The position numbers and the translations under genes are program-made. From the NCBI GenBank assembly GCA_947491985.1, contig CANLLR010000015.1:1-64000 (forward strand): a DNA stretch of 64,000 nucleotides. The letters are read 5' to 3'. Origin of the DNA: Flavobacteriaceae bacterium. Lineage in GTDB: Bacteria; Bacteroidota; Bacteroidia; Flavobacteriales; Flavobacteriaceae. Shown here piece after piece: positions 1 to 8,058 of this stretch; within the stretch, counting starts at the first letter, position 1; every line of letters starts with the position of its first letter. The notes beneath the pieces are model-generated. The model was not told where the DNA came from. It worked only from the letters and a program-made list of their open reading frames with translations, and searched no databases.

Positions 1-144
1 AAGAATTATATGTTCTCCTACACGTACTCGCATTTGTTGGGTAATGTAAAGTTTGACAACGGAGGTTTCCATCAAATCACTTTAGGAATCAACTTATTCT
101 GTGAACCAGAGAAATACCATTGTAACTGTCCAGCAGTAAATTAA
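1..144 (+). CDS. PorP/SprF family type IX secretion outer-membrane protein, C-terminal end (partial)
   Basis: Only the last 47 codons are inside the window; the frame is open from base 1 to TAA at 142-144. The translated end shows alternating aromatic and polar strands (SYTYSHLLG, then GGFHQITLGINLFC) and finishes with a short cysteine-containing tail. This resembles the last two beta strands of PorP/SprF proteins, outer-membrane partners of T9SS-exported or gliding-motility proteins in Bacteroidota. A GGxH-I-LG-like pattern near the end is what suggests the family. It sits 4 bp before the carbonic anhydrase gene. With so little sequence, any outer-membrane beta barrel remains possible. Confidence 0.6.
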   Translation, partial: KNYMFSYTYSHLLGNVKFDNGGFHQITLGINLFCEPEKYHCNCPAVN

Positions 145-148
145 TAAA

Positions 149-664
149 ATGGTCATCAAATCAGTAAATGGTAAACATCCGCAAATTCCAAGCGACTGTT
201 ATGTAGCCGAAAATGCAACAATTGTAGGCGATGTACACTTCGGTTCGCAATGTAGTGTGTGGTTTAATGCTGTAGTTCGTGGCGATGTACATTTCATAAA
301 AATTGGTAATAAAGTCAATATTCAAGATGGTGCTATTATTCATTGTACCTATCAAAAACATCCAACAATTATTGGCAACAACGTGTCTATCGGACACAAC
401 GCAATTGTTCATGGTTGCACTGTTTACGACAACGTGCTCATTGGAATGGGCGCTATAGTAATGGACAATTGCACGATTGAAAGTAACGCTATTGTTGCAG
501 CTGGTGCCGTTGTTACTCAAAATACGACAGTAGAATCGGGAACGATTTATGCCGGAGTTCCAGCTAAAAAAGTGAAAGATATCGATGCCTCTGACTTTGC
601 AGGTGAAATCGAACGAATTTCCAATAATTATGTAATGTATTCAAGTTGGTTTAAAGAGGATTAG
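149..664 (+). CDS. Gamma-class carbonic anhydrase-like hexapeptide-repeat protein
   Basis: The 171-residue product is a left-handed beta-helix made of hexapeptide repeats ([LIV]-G-x-x-x-x periodicity, about residues 20-140) followed by a C-terminal helix. The three histidines expected to bind metal between subunits of gamma carbonic anhydrases are visible: H65 (in IIHCT), H83 and H88 (in IGHNAIVHG). Residues R44 and D46 in the VVRGD motif, and Q59/D60, also match the family. Members are cytosolic trimers; some hydrate CO2, while others (YrdA/PaaY-like) have no proven activity. The proton-shuttle acidic loop of archaeal Cam is not obvious, so catalysis is unproven. The gene follows the PorP/SprF end by 4 bp and faces the UbiA gene. 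Confidence 0.88.
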   Translation: MVIKSVNGKHPQIPSDCYVAENATIVGDVHFGSQCSVWFNAVVRGDVHFIKIGNKVNIQDGAIIHCTYQKHPTIIGNNVSIGHNAIVHGCTVYDNVLIGMGAIVMDNCTIESNAIVAAGAVVTQNTTVESGTIYAGVPAKKVKDIDASDFAGEIERISNNYVMYSSWFKED

Positions 665-756
665 ATACGAATGGCTTGGGTTTTCTTGGTATCCATATAT
701 ACTTCGTCAGTTCGCTGCGTTCGTGTATGCTTTTGTCAAACAAGTTGTTTTCTATA

Positions 757-779
757 AGGCCTGATTGGCGGTAGGCAAG
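757..779. repeat. Short imperfect palindrome GCCT...AGGC in a convergent gap
   Basis: The 158-bp gap between two convergent genes (665-822) holds GCCTGATTGGCGGTAGGC, an imperfect palindrome. A related GCCTATCGGCAGGC occurs at 40782-40795 in another gap. Together they look like copies of a small dispersed palindromic family. No clear T-tailed terminator is seen here. Confidence 0.4.
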
Positions 780-822
780 GTTAGTTAGTGATGGTCTTTT
801 GTAAAATCACAATACTTTTGAA

Positions 823-1740
823 CTATATCTTTAAATAGTTTCTTCCGTGAATCAATATGTCAGGATTAATCAATACAATACAAAAAACACCCGAAACTAC
901 TAGAAATTTCAACAAGTTGTGCAGCCTCAAATAGTGAGGGCGAGAGTTCGATTTCCACAACAAATTCAAGAAAAACAGCAACACAATTAGGCTCACATAA
1001 AAGTAAATATCCATGTAGCCGACATCGTAAATTTCGACTAAAAAATATACTGGAATAATAGTCGAAACCGTTAAAAAAGTAATGACTTTTTTAGCAAATA
1101 CTTCACCATACTTTACCGGAATAGTAAGATAATCATTGGCAATATCACCTTTGATGTTTTCTAAATCTTTGATAATTTCCCGAATCAAAAGCAACAAAAA
1201 TAAAAACGTAGCATGTGCAAAAATCTGCGGATACAAATTTTTATAATACAATAAAATCGCAAAAAAAGGCAAGACAGCTAAAAGTGAAGCGGTTAAGTTA
1301 CCAATAATAGGGTACTTTTTTAGCTTGTGAGAGTAAAACCAAATCAAAAAGATGTACACTGAAAAGAACAATACCGCTCTAAAAGACACAAAGGTTGCAA
1401 GTAAAACCGCAATAAAATTAATAGAAAAGTAAACTTGAAGTTTGGTTTTTTGACTCACCAATCGATCCAATTGTGATTTGTTTGGCCTATTAATCAAATC
1501 CTTTTTACTGTCATAAAAATTATTGATAATATAGCCCGAAGCAATGGTCAAACTAGAAGCGATAACAATAATAAACAGATTGAAATCAAGCAAAATAGCC
1601 AAAGCTCTTTTTTCGGGAGCCATAATAAAAATGGCCGATAAATATTGTGCTAATGCAATAACAGGAATGTTATATCCCCGAACCACAGAGAACATACTGA
1701 TAATCTTCAGCAATGTTAATTTGGTTTTTCGGCTAAGCAT
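823..1740 (-). CDS. UbiA-family prenyltransferase (geranylgeranylglycerol-phosphate geranylgeranyltransferase-like)
   Basis: An integral membrane prenyltransferase of about 305 residues with roughly eight to nine hydrophobic segments. Both aspartate-rich motifs of the UbiA superfamily are visible: NNFYDSKKD (first, near residue 75) and KDLENIKGD (second, near residue 195), which bind the Mg-diphosphate of the prenyl donor. I start it at the ATG at 1740 (MLSRKTK); the frame is open to a TTG at 1749, a weaker choice. It is the last gene of an apparent operon with mevalonate kinase and diphosphomevalonate decarboxylase, which suggests a polyprenyl-diphosphate donor. Members prenylate quinone rings, haem or glyceryl-phosphate ethers. 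The acceptor cannot be read from the sequence; the archaeal-lipid-type name is a family label only. Confidence 0.8.
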   Translation of the reverse strand: MLSRKTKLTLLKIISMFSVVRGYNIPVIALAQYLSAIFIMAPEKRALAILLDFNLFIIVIASSLTIASGYIINNFYDSKKDLINRPNKSQLDRLVSQKTKLQVYFSINFIAVLLATFVSFRAVLFFSVYIFLIWFYSHKLKKYPIIGNLTASLLAVLPFFAILLYYKNLYPQIFAHATFLFLLLLIREIIKDLENIKGDIANDYLTIPVKYGEVFAKKVITFLTVSTIIPVYFLVEIYDVGYMDIYFYVSLIVLLFFLNLLWKSNSRPHYLRLHNLLKFLVVSGVFCIVLINPDILIHGRNYLKI

Positions 1741-1752
1741 AGGAAACAATTA

Positions 1753-1777
1753 GTTCTTCGACTTCGCTCAGGATGAC
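1753..1777. repeat. REP-like dispersed element (TTCTTCGACTTCGCTCAGGATGACA type)
   Basis: The 48-bp gap between mevalonate kinase and the UbiA gene contains a word of the type TTCGACTTCGCTCAGGATGACA. Related words occur at 57630-57653 (TTCGATTCGCTCACAATGACA) and as both arms of the inverted repeat at 15460-15527. All are intergenic, as expected for small REP-like sequences. Confidence 0.5.
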
Positions 1778-1788
1778 AAAAGGAAACA

Positions 1789-2727
1789 TTAAAAATGATA
1801 AACTACTTCTAATTTATAGTCTTTTAGCGATAATTTAGCTTTTTCTAAATCTTCAGTAAAGCCAAGAATATAGCCGCCTCCGCCAGAACCGCAAAGTTTT
1901 AAGTAATAATCGTTAGTGTCAATTCCTTTTTGCCAAATGCCGTGAAACTGTTCAGGAATCATTGGTTTAAAGTTGTTCAACACCACTTTAGATAGTTTTT
2001 TTGTGTTCGAGAATAACGATTTCATATCGCCTCCCAAAAAGTTTTCGACGCAAGCATCGGTATATTTGACAAATTGATTTTTTAACATGGTACGGAAGCC
2101 TTGATCTTTCAAATTTTCCATGAAAATATTGACCATTGGGGCAGTTTCACCCACAATACCTGAGTCTAATAAAAATACAGCACCTTTTCCACTTGTACTC
2201 TGAGTTGGAATACCCGTTGCTTCAATATTGTCTTTTGAATTGATTAAAATTGGAATGCTTAAATAACTGTTTAATGGATCAAGTCCCGAACTTTTACCGT
2301 GAAAAAACGATTCCATTTGAGCAAATATCGTTTTTAATTGTAGTAATTTTTCACGTGTTAAATTCTCTAAAACGGTAATTTTATCGTTAGCATATTTATC
2401 GTAAATTGCAGCCACTAGTGCGCCGCTACTTCCAACACCATATCCTTGTGGAATGCTAGAATCAAAATACATTCCGCGTTCAACATCAGTATTTAGTACG
2501 TCTAAATTAAAAGTCACCAATTGTGTTTGCTCTTGCTGTAATTGTTCTAAATACGTAACAAATTTTCGCAAGTTGGTGTTTGACTTAATGGCTTCTTCAG
2601 ACGGATTTTCATCTACCTTGAGTGCGCCGTTATAAAAATTATAGGGAATGGATAAACCTTTTGAATCTTTGATGATTCCGTATTCTCCGAAAAGTAAAAT
2701 CTTTGAGTAAAATAAGGGTCCTTTCAT
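1789..2727 (-). CDS. mvk: Mevalonate kinase (GHMP kinase family)
   Basis: The enzyme phosphorylates mevalonate to 5-phosphomevalonate in the cytosol. The 312-residue protein has the GHMP architecture: an N-terminal substrate motif (KILLFGEYG, residues 9-17), the glycine/serine-rich ATP loop PQGYGVGSSGALVA (93-106), FHGKSSGLDPLNS (142-154) with the aspartate expected to act as catalytic base, and a C-terminal LCGSGGGGYILGF motif (about 279-291). Length and motif order fit mevalonate kinases of Bacteroidota. It follows diphosphomevalonate decarboxylase by 17 bp and precedes the UbiA gene, so the three are probably co-transcribed. Another GHMP kinase is possible, but the KSSGLDP motif and neighbours favour mevalonate. 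Confidence 0.85.
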   Translation of the reverse strand: MKGPLFYSKILLFGEYGIIKDSKGLSIPYNFYNGALKVDENPSEEAIKSNTNLRKFVTYLEQLQQEQTQLVTFNLDVLNTDVERGMYFDSSIPQGYGVGSSGALVAAIYDKYANDKITVLENLTREKLLQLKTIFAQMESFFHGKSSGLDPLNSYLSIPILINSKDNIEATGIPTQSTSGKGAVFLLDSGIVGETAPMVNIFMENLKDQGFRTMLKNQFVKYTDACVENFLGGDMKSLFSNTKKLSKVVLNNFKPMIPEQFHGIWQKGIDTNDYYLKLCGSGGGGYILGFTEDLEKAKLSLKDYKLEVVYHF

Positions 2728-2744
2728 AGTAAGATTTGAGCTTG

Positions 2745-3833
2745 TTAAAGTAAAACTTGTTGTGAACCAAAACCAATTTCATCACAAATATACTGACCAT
2801 TTTGACAATAGCCAACTAATTCGGTCTTAATAAATTGCAAAGTTTCAACTAAAACGTTTTCGGGATATAAAATATGCACGTTAGCACCAGCATCTAAGGT
2901 GAAACAAACGGGAATATTGGTTTCGGTTCTAAACTTCCAAATGGCGTTGATAATCGACAAAGTTTTGGGTTTCATTAAAATAAAATAAGGTAGCGAAGTC
3001 ATCATCATGGCGTGTAACGTCAGCGCTTCGCTTTCGACAATCTTAATAAAATCGGCTATATTACCATTTTCTAAAACGCTTTTCATTGCCGACAAATTGT
3101 GATTCGCTTGTAAAAAACGTTGTTCTGCAAAAGGATGGCCGTGCATTAAATCATGTCCAATCGTACTCGAAACTTGTTTTTCACCTTTATCAACTAGTAA
3201 AATAGTGTCTTGATACTTTTGGAAATTGGGATGAATTTCAGAAGTAAATTGCACACCATATTCATCAGAACTACCTTCAATACATTCGTTTTTTCCCCAA
3301 ACGACAACATTTCCTTTTATACTTCTGCATGCACTTCCTGAACCCAATCGTGCTATAAAAGAAGCTTTTTGATAAAAATAGTCCTCAGACATTTCAGGAT
3401 GAAGTTGCTTTTCTAAGCTCATAATATTCATAGCTAATGCAGCCATTCCTGAGGCAGAAGAAGCAATTCCGGAACTGTGTGGAAAGGTATTTTGGGTATT
3501 GATTGTAAAATGATACTGTTTCAAATAAGGACAGTAAGAATCTATTCGCTCGAAAAATTTTCGAATTTTTGGTTTAAAATCTGGTTTAGGTTGTCCTTCA
3601 AAAAGCAAATCAAAAGAGAAGTTGTCGTTTTCTTTCTTTGTAATAAAATCTAATCTAGTAATTGTTTTACACTTGTTTAAAGTAAAACTTATGGAAGGAT
3701 TAGCTGGAATCTGATTTTCTTTTTTTCCCCAATATTTAACTAACGCTATATTACTCGGTGCACTCCATTCAAAACTTCCTGATACAATTGGAGTTGTTTC
3801 GGTTTTAAAAATAAAATCTATTTCAGATCTCAT
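2745..3833 (-). CDS. mvaD: Diphosphomevalonate decarboxylase
   Basis: The enzyme converts 5-diphosphomevalonate to isopentenyl diphosphate with ATP use and CO2 release, the last step of the classical mevalonate pathway. The start is the ATG at 3833 (MRSEIDF, 362 residues); the open frame extends 29 codons further upstream, but that stretch reads like untranslated leader. Visible family motifs are SAPSNIALVKYWGKK near residue 24, with the active-site lysine region, PHSSGIASSASGMAALA (ATP loop, mid-protein) and GSGSACRSIKG just after it, plus a late DAGANVH segment containing the likely catalytic aspartate. It is the first gene of the operon with mvk and the UbiA gene and is divergent from tspO. 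Confidence 0.92.
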   Translation of the reverse strand: MRSEIDFIFKTETTPIVSGSFEWSAPSNIALVKYWGKKENQIPANPSISFTLNKCKTITRLDFITKKENDNFSFDLLFEGQPKPDFKPKIRKFFERIDSYCPYLKQYHFTINTQNTFPHSSGIASSASGMAALAMNIMSLEKQLHPEMSEDYFYQKASFIARLGSGSACRSIKGNVVVWGKNECIEGSSDEYGVQFTSEIHPNFQKYQDTILLVDKGEKQVSSTIGHDLMHGHPFAEQRFLQANHNLSAMKSVLENGNIADFIKIVESEALTLHAMMMTSLPYFILMKPKTLSIINAIWKFRTETNIPVCFTLDAGANVHILYPENVLVETLQFIKTELVGYCQNGQYICDEIGFGSQQVLL

Positions 3834-3849
3834 AGGATGAAAATTTTTA

Positions 3850-3857
3850 CAAAGATA
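3850..3857 (-). promoter_or_regulatory. Candidate -7 box for the mvaD operon
   Basis: On the minus strand this reads TATCTTTG, a full match to the Bacteroidota -7 consensus TANNTTTG, 17 bp before the chosen mvaD start. No TTTG is seen at the -33 spacing, so only half of the promoter is supported. It supports the start at 3833. Confidence 0.4.
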
Positions 3858-3889
3858 CTTATTTAAAAAAACTATCGTATTTGGTTTGC

Positions 3890-3897
3890 TATATTTG
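3890..3897 (+). promoter_or_regulatory. Candidate -7 box for tspO
   Basis: The bases read TATATTTG, a perfect TANNTTTG, 18 bp before the tspO start codon. No matching TTTG lies 19 bp upstream. It sits back to back with the mvaD box, giving a divergent promoter region of about 80 bp. Confidence 0.4.
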
Positions 3898-3914
3898 TAT
3901 AAAATTCTAATACA

Positions 3915-4391
3915 ATGCAAAAAATAGCGCGTATCGTTCTGGTTGTTACCTCTTGTTTGGTGATTGGTTATTTGTCGGGAACTGTTACCAGAGAAAGTAT
4001 CACAACTTGGTATCCCACTTTGTTAAAACCTATTTTTAATCCACCCAATTGGATTTTCGCCCCCGTGTGGACACTACTTTATGCGATGATGGGTGTTGCA
4101 GGTGGAATTATTTGGAATCATTTGGAAACAAATAAAGAACAAGTAAAAAAAGCGTTTACTTTTTTTATTATTCAATTGGCGTTAAATGCATTATGGTCGT
4201 ATTTGTTCTTCGGATTGCACAACCCACTTTTGGCCTTGCTAGAAATTATCATATTATGGTTAATGATATTTGAAACGTATGTGCAATTCAAAAGTATTAA
4301 CAAATTGGCAGGATGGCTTTTGATTCCGTATTTAGCTTGGGTAAGTTTTGCCACGGTTTTGAACGCGAGCATATGGTGGTTGAATAAATAA
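3915..4391 (+). CDS. tspO: TspO/MBR family membrane protein
   Basis: A 158-residue protein with five predicted membrane segments, the normal length and topology for TspO (bacterial homologue of the mitochondrial translocator protein). Typical motifs are visible: TWYPTLLKPIFNPPNWIFAPVWTLL split across segments I-II (near residues 31-56), a NALWSYLFFG motif in segment III (near 92-101), and a final LIPYLAWVSFATVLNASIWWLN segment. The tryptophan- and proline-rich loop binds porphyrins in characterised members; roles in tetrapyrrole breakdown and stress have been proposed. It is transcribed away from the mevalonate operon and ends in a strong terminator. The ligand in this organism is unknown. 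Confidence 0.93.
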   Translation: MQKIARIVLVVTSCLVIGYLSGTVTRESITTWYPTLLKPIFNPPNWIFAPVWTLLYAMMGVAGGIIWNHLETNKEQVKKAFTFFIIQLALNALWSYLFFGLHNPLLALLEIIILWLMIFETYVQFKSINKLAGWLLIPYLAWVSFATVLNASIWWLNK

Positions 4392-4394
4392 AAA

Positions 4395-4425
4395 AATCCC
4401 GAGAGTTTGCTCTCGGGATTTTTTG
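4395..4425. terminator. Bidirectional intrinsic terminator between tspO and the CUB/FnIII gene
   Basis: Perfect 11-bp stem AATCCCGAGAG / CTCTCGGGATT (4395-4405 and 4410-4420) with a TTTG loop. It has a T run on the plus side (about 4419-4424) and an A run before it, so it can stop transcription from both convergent genes. Confidence 0.9.
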
Positions 4426-4441
4426 TTAAAATAGAATGGTA

Positions 4442-7400
4442 TTATTTTACAATTAATTTCTTGGTCGTTTTTAGATTGCTGATGGTTGTAACTTCAACAA
4501 AATAAATACCTGCAGATAAATCTGAAACGCCAACACTTACTTCATTTGAAGCGCTGTTTTTAATTGTTTTAATTGTTTTACCTAACACATCTGTAAATGA
4601 AATAGTTTGAATGTTTTCATTAGTATCCGTCATGCTAAAAGTTACATTTTCATACGCTGGATTAGGATACATTATAAGAGTTTCCAATTCATAACTTTGT
4701 GTATTTAAAGCAGCAATGAATTTAGTGTTAAAAGTATTGGTGACAATTGCTGGGTTAGAATCAAAAAATATCGATGCGGTATTTGGAATGATATCACCAA
4801 CGGCAAAACCTGGTTTAAGTTTTACTTTAAAGCTAATGAAGCCCATGCTTAATTCAGGACTAACTGATGCTGGTACCAATTGAATATCATTGAAATTCCA
4901 AGTGATGTTGTTACCTAAACGATCCATAGTATAATGATGACTAGCGCTAACCATGCGGATACTTGTTTCATCAATTTTAGCATTTAAGATGTCTTGTATT
5001 TCAACATCAATAGCATTGGCAGTTCCTAAGTTTTGAAAACGGATAGTATAAAATAAATAATCGTTTACTGTGAATTGATTGAATGGTATTTTATCACCAT
5101 GAGCTTCCATCTTGTCATTAGGATCATATGAATTCACTACTATTTGTGATAACGTACTTGAATTATTAGTCAAATCAATGTCGTTAGATGGTGCAGTAAT
5201 AGACGCGGTAGCTGTTAACAATTGATTTATTACAACTGTAGGGCTACTTGGAACAGTCATTACAACATTAATAATTCGCGTTTCATTTGGGAGTAAATTG
5301 GTAAAGGTGTATGTAAAACCTGTGGTAGTTGTAGCCGTTCCTAGCTGATCTACTGAAAGTATGGCAACTGGTGTTGGCTTATTAAAGCTAAGTGTACCCG
5401 ATGAAGCTGCAACTCCATTATTTTTATAAATTACTTTATTAGTATATGTTAATCCTGGTCTAGGTGGCCCTAATGGAACAATAGAAACGGTAACATCATT
5501 ATACGCTTGTGTTAGTGTTATTGGGAAATATAAATTATTTGTTCCACTTCCAACAGGAATTGAGACATCATTAAAGGTTGTTGTGCCTGCACTGTAATAA
5601 GCTGAAAACTCAGGTTGAATTGCGTAACTAAAATCATACGTATTAGTTGGATTGGCGTCAGATAATATATAACGACCTGAAGGTGAATAGGCGTTTACAT
5701 TCGGGCCGGTATTATTTTGCTGATAAATAAATGACCCATTAGTATACAAACTCTCGTTACTTTCTTTTGCACCATTATTATTTTGATCAACAAAAGCAAT
5801 TAATTGTATTTTATCAGTTGCCGGACCACAAGCAATTGTTGCCAACCAACCGCCATTATTTATAGTGCCGTTACTTCTAAAACGGAATGTTAAACAACCA
5901 CTTGGATCAGTTGATGAAAACGGTCCGGGATTTATTGTTCCCCAAAAACCACCAGCCACTCCACCGGGAACATTGGCGCCATTATTAGGGCTTACTATTT
6001 GTGGGGCATCTAACGTACTTCCATCATATACATACAAAGCATCTGAATTGGCTTGGACATTAAATGAACTAAAAGTTACAGTAACAACTTCTCCTGGAGT
6101 TGTTGGGCAAATCGTAACAGTAGAATCGGAATTAGGTAAGTAATTGGCGCCATTTCCACCATTATCAATGAAATTACCACCGCAAACAGGAGGAATAGAT
6201 AATGTTGTAAAAGTAAGGCCCACTGACCAAAGGCTTGCATCGGTAGCCGAACAAATAGCTCTTACAAATAAATTATAACAAGTTGAGGGAGATAAATTGG
6301 GAATCGTGAACGGATTCAAACTAGTTACTGTTCCTGTTGTTGAACCTGATGGTAAAGTACCACAGGGTAACGCCACTACTTCAAATGATGAAGCGGTACT
6401 GTTATTAGTCCATGCTAAAACAACCGAATTGATAGTCGCTCCTGTAGTTACTAAATTAGTTGGTTTTGGACACGTTGGAGGAGGACTACACGTAACATTG
6501 GCAATCCAACCCGGACGATTAATAGTAGTGTCACTTCTAAATCTAAAAGTCAAACAACCAGTTGGATCAGTTGAAGTAAATGGTCCCGGAACTACTGTTC
6601 CCCAATAACCACCGGCAAGTCCTCCAGGAACATTTCCTGCTGTATTGGTACTAGCAATTTGTGGAGAAGAAATGGTATTCCCATCAAAAACATACAAGGC
6701 ATCCCAATTCGCTTCGGTGTTAAATACAGTGAAAGTAACCGTTACAATTTCTCCAGCAATGGTAGGACAAATAGTAACAGTAGAGTCGGTATTGTCTGCA
6801 TAATTCGCATTGGGTCCACCTGGATCTGTAAAATTACCACCACAAATTGGAGGAACAGCTAAGGTGGTTGCTGTAGTTGGTAAAGACCATGAACTACTAT
6901 CTGAAACAGAACAAATTACTCTTACATAAAAATTGTAACAAGTTAACGAACTCAAACCATTTATTACGTATGGGTTTACTGTGGTTTGTTGCCAACCTGT
7001 TGTTGAAGCTGTTGGAGCTGGACTACCACAGGGAAGTGCTATAACTTGCCATGTTGAGGCAGTTGTGCTTGGCCATCCGACCACTGCAGAATTGGTTGTA
7101 AGATTCGTAACGGATACTTGAGTAAGCGGAGGGCATGTTGGTATCGTTGTGATGGTAACACCCGACGACCAATCACTTTCATCAGTACCTGTACAAATCG
7201 CTTTTACATACAATGTATAACACACGCCTTGAGTTAATCCATTCACAGTAAACGGATTTAAAGAGGTCTCTATTCCCGCAGTTGCAGCAGTTGGAGTAAT
7301 TCCACATGGTAAAGCAACCACTTCAAACAAGGAAGCGGCACTGTTATTTGTCCATGTTAAAAGAGCCGAATTTGTAGTGACTGTAGTAGCAATCAATCCT

Positions 7401-7864
7401 GTTGGTTTTGGACAGGTTGGGGGAGGAGTACACGTAACATTCGCAGTCCAACCCGATAGTTCTATTATATTGTCACTTCTAAATCTGAAAGTTAAGGCCC
7501 CACTTGGGTGAGTAGAAGTAAATGGACCTGGGTTTACGGTTCCCCAAAATCCTCCTGCAAGTCCACCAGGAACATTTGCTGCTGGATTGGCACTTGCAAT
7601 TTGAGGCGCAGCTGTAGTATCACCATTATAAACATACAAAGCATCCCAATCTGCTTCCACAGCAAAAGAAGTAAATGTAACAGTTACTTGTTGTCCAGGA
7701 ATGGCCGGCAAAAGGGTTACTATATAATCGGTATCGGCTGCGTAATTGGCATCGGGTCCAGCAGGGTCTGTAAAAACACCACCGCAAATCGTGAGTGTTT
7801 GTGTTTGGGCAAATGTTGTTAAAAAAGCACCAAATAGTAGTGCAAATAGTACTATTTTTTTCAT
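4442..7864 (-). CDS. T9SS-exported multidomain protein with CUB-like and fibronectin type III modules
   Basis: A 1140-residue surface or secreted protein. The start is the ATG at 7864 (MKKIVLFALLFG), which gives a clean signal peptide ending in FAQ; an upstream TTG at 7888 is unlikely. Modules in order: CUB-like (about 26-145), two FnIII (150-242, 243-335), CUB-like (340-460), FnIII (463-553), CUB-like (558-680), an extended beta region with an acidic DQNNNGAKESNES loop that may bind calcium, a DPNDK-containing domain of the DUF7619 type, and a final ~75-residue T9SS type A sorting domain (YPNPA start, GIYFVEV near the end, terminal basic KLIVK). No catalytic domain is recognised, so adhesion or carbohydrate/protein binding is an inference. 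It stands alone between a terminator and its own -7 box. Confidence 0.85.
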   Translation of the reverse strand: MKKIVLFALLFGAFLTTFAQTQTLTICGGVFTDPAGPDANYAADTDYIVTLLPAIPGQQVTVTFTSFAVEADWDALYVYNGDTTAAPQIASANPAANVPGGLAGGFWGTVNPGPFTSTHPSGALTFRFRSDNIIELSGWTANVTCTPPPTCPKPTGLIATTVTTNSALLTWTNNSAASLFEVVALPCGITPTAATAGIETSLNPFTVNGLTQGVCYTLYVKAICTGTDESDWSSGVTITTIPTCPPLTQVSVTNLTTNSAVVGWPSTTASTWQVIALPCGSPAPTASTTGWQQTTVNPYVINGLSSLTCYNFYVRVICSVSDSSSWSLPTTATTLAVPPICGGNFTDPGGPNANYADNTDSTVTICPTIAGEIVTVTFTVFNTEANWDALYVFDGNTISSPQIASTNTAGNVPGGLAGGYWGTVVPGPFTSTDPTGCLTFRFRSDTTINRPGWIANVTCSPPPTCPKPTNLVTTGATINSVVLAWTNNSTASSFEVVALPCGTLPSGSTTGTVTSLNPFTIPNLSPSTCYNLFVRAICSATDASLWSVGLTFTTLSIPPVCGGNFIDNGGNGANYLPNSDSTVTICPTTPGEVVTVTFSSFNVQANSDALYVYDGSTLDAPQIVSPNNGANVPGGVAGGFWGTINPGPFSSTDPSGCLTFRFRSNGTINNGGWLATIACGPATDKIQLIAFVDQNNNGAKESNESLYTNGSFIYQQNNTGPNVNAYSPSGRYILSDANPTNTYDFSYAIQPEFSAYYSAGTTTFNDVSIPVGSGTNNLYFPITLTQAYNDVTVSIVPLGPPRPGLTYTNKVIYKNNGVAASSGTLSFNKPTPVAILSVDQLGTATTTTGFTYTFTNLLPNETRIINVVMTVPSSPTVVINQLLTATASITAPSNDIDLTNNSSTLSQIVVNSYDPNDKMEAHGDKIPFNQFTVNDYLFYTIRFQNLGTANAIDVEIQDILNAKIDETSIRMVSASHHYTMDRLGNNITWNFNDIQLVPASVSPELSMGFISFKVKLKPGFAVGDIIPNTASIFFDSNPAIVTNTFNTKFIAALNTQSYELETLIMYPNPAYENVTFSMTDTNENIQTISFTDVLGKTIKTIKNSASNEVSVGVSDLSAGIYFVEVTTISNLKTTKKLIVK

Positions 7865-7885
7865 TTTGATTGTTTTTTGTAAAAC

Positions 7886-7893
7886 CAAATATA
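7886..7893 (-). promoter_or_regulatory. Candidate -7 box for the CUB/FnIII gene
   Basis: Minus-strand TATATTTG, a perfect TANNTTTG, 21 bp before the ATG at 7864. It would lie inside the coding region if the upstream TTG at 7888 were used, which favours the ATG start. No -33 TTTG at the usual spacing. Confidence 0.4.
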
Positions 7894-8058
7894 ATTGATT
7901 TTTAACATTTTAAATAAAAAAAACTGTACTTTTTTGTGGTTTCTTTTGTGAATCCCTATTTTTAAAACAAACAAACCCTACCTATCCTAATTTTATGTAG
8001 GAATTAATGTATGTAGGAGATTTTTATCATTTTTAAGAGAAAACAAAAAATATTCTAT

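Noticed and set aside
2850..2862. TAAAACGTTTTCG, resembling the LacI-type operator
   Set aside because: It lies inside mvaD codons, far from any sugar gene, and lacks the 5' C-G of the full palindrome; chance occurrence is likely in AT-rich DNA.
3834..3920. N-terminal 29-codon extension of mvaD
   Set aside because: It overlaps the tspO start region and the -7 box at 3850-3857, and reads as non-family sequence before the conserved start.
5865..7822. Plus-strand frames opposite the CUB/FnIII gene
   Set aside because: The apparent repeats in them only mirror the CUB and FnIII duplications on the coding strand.
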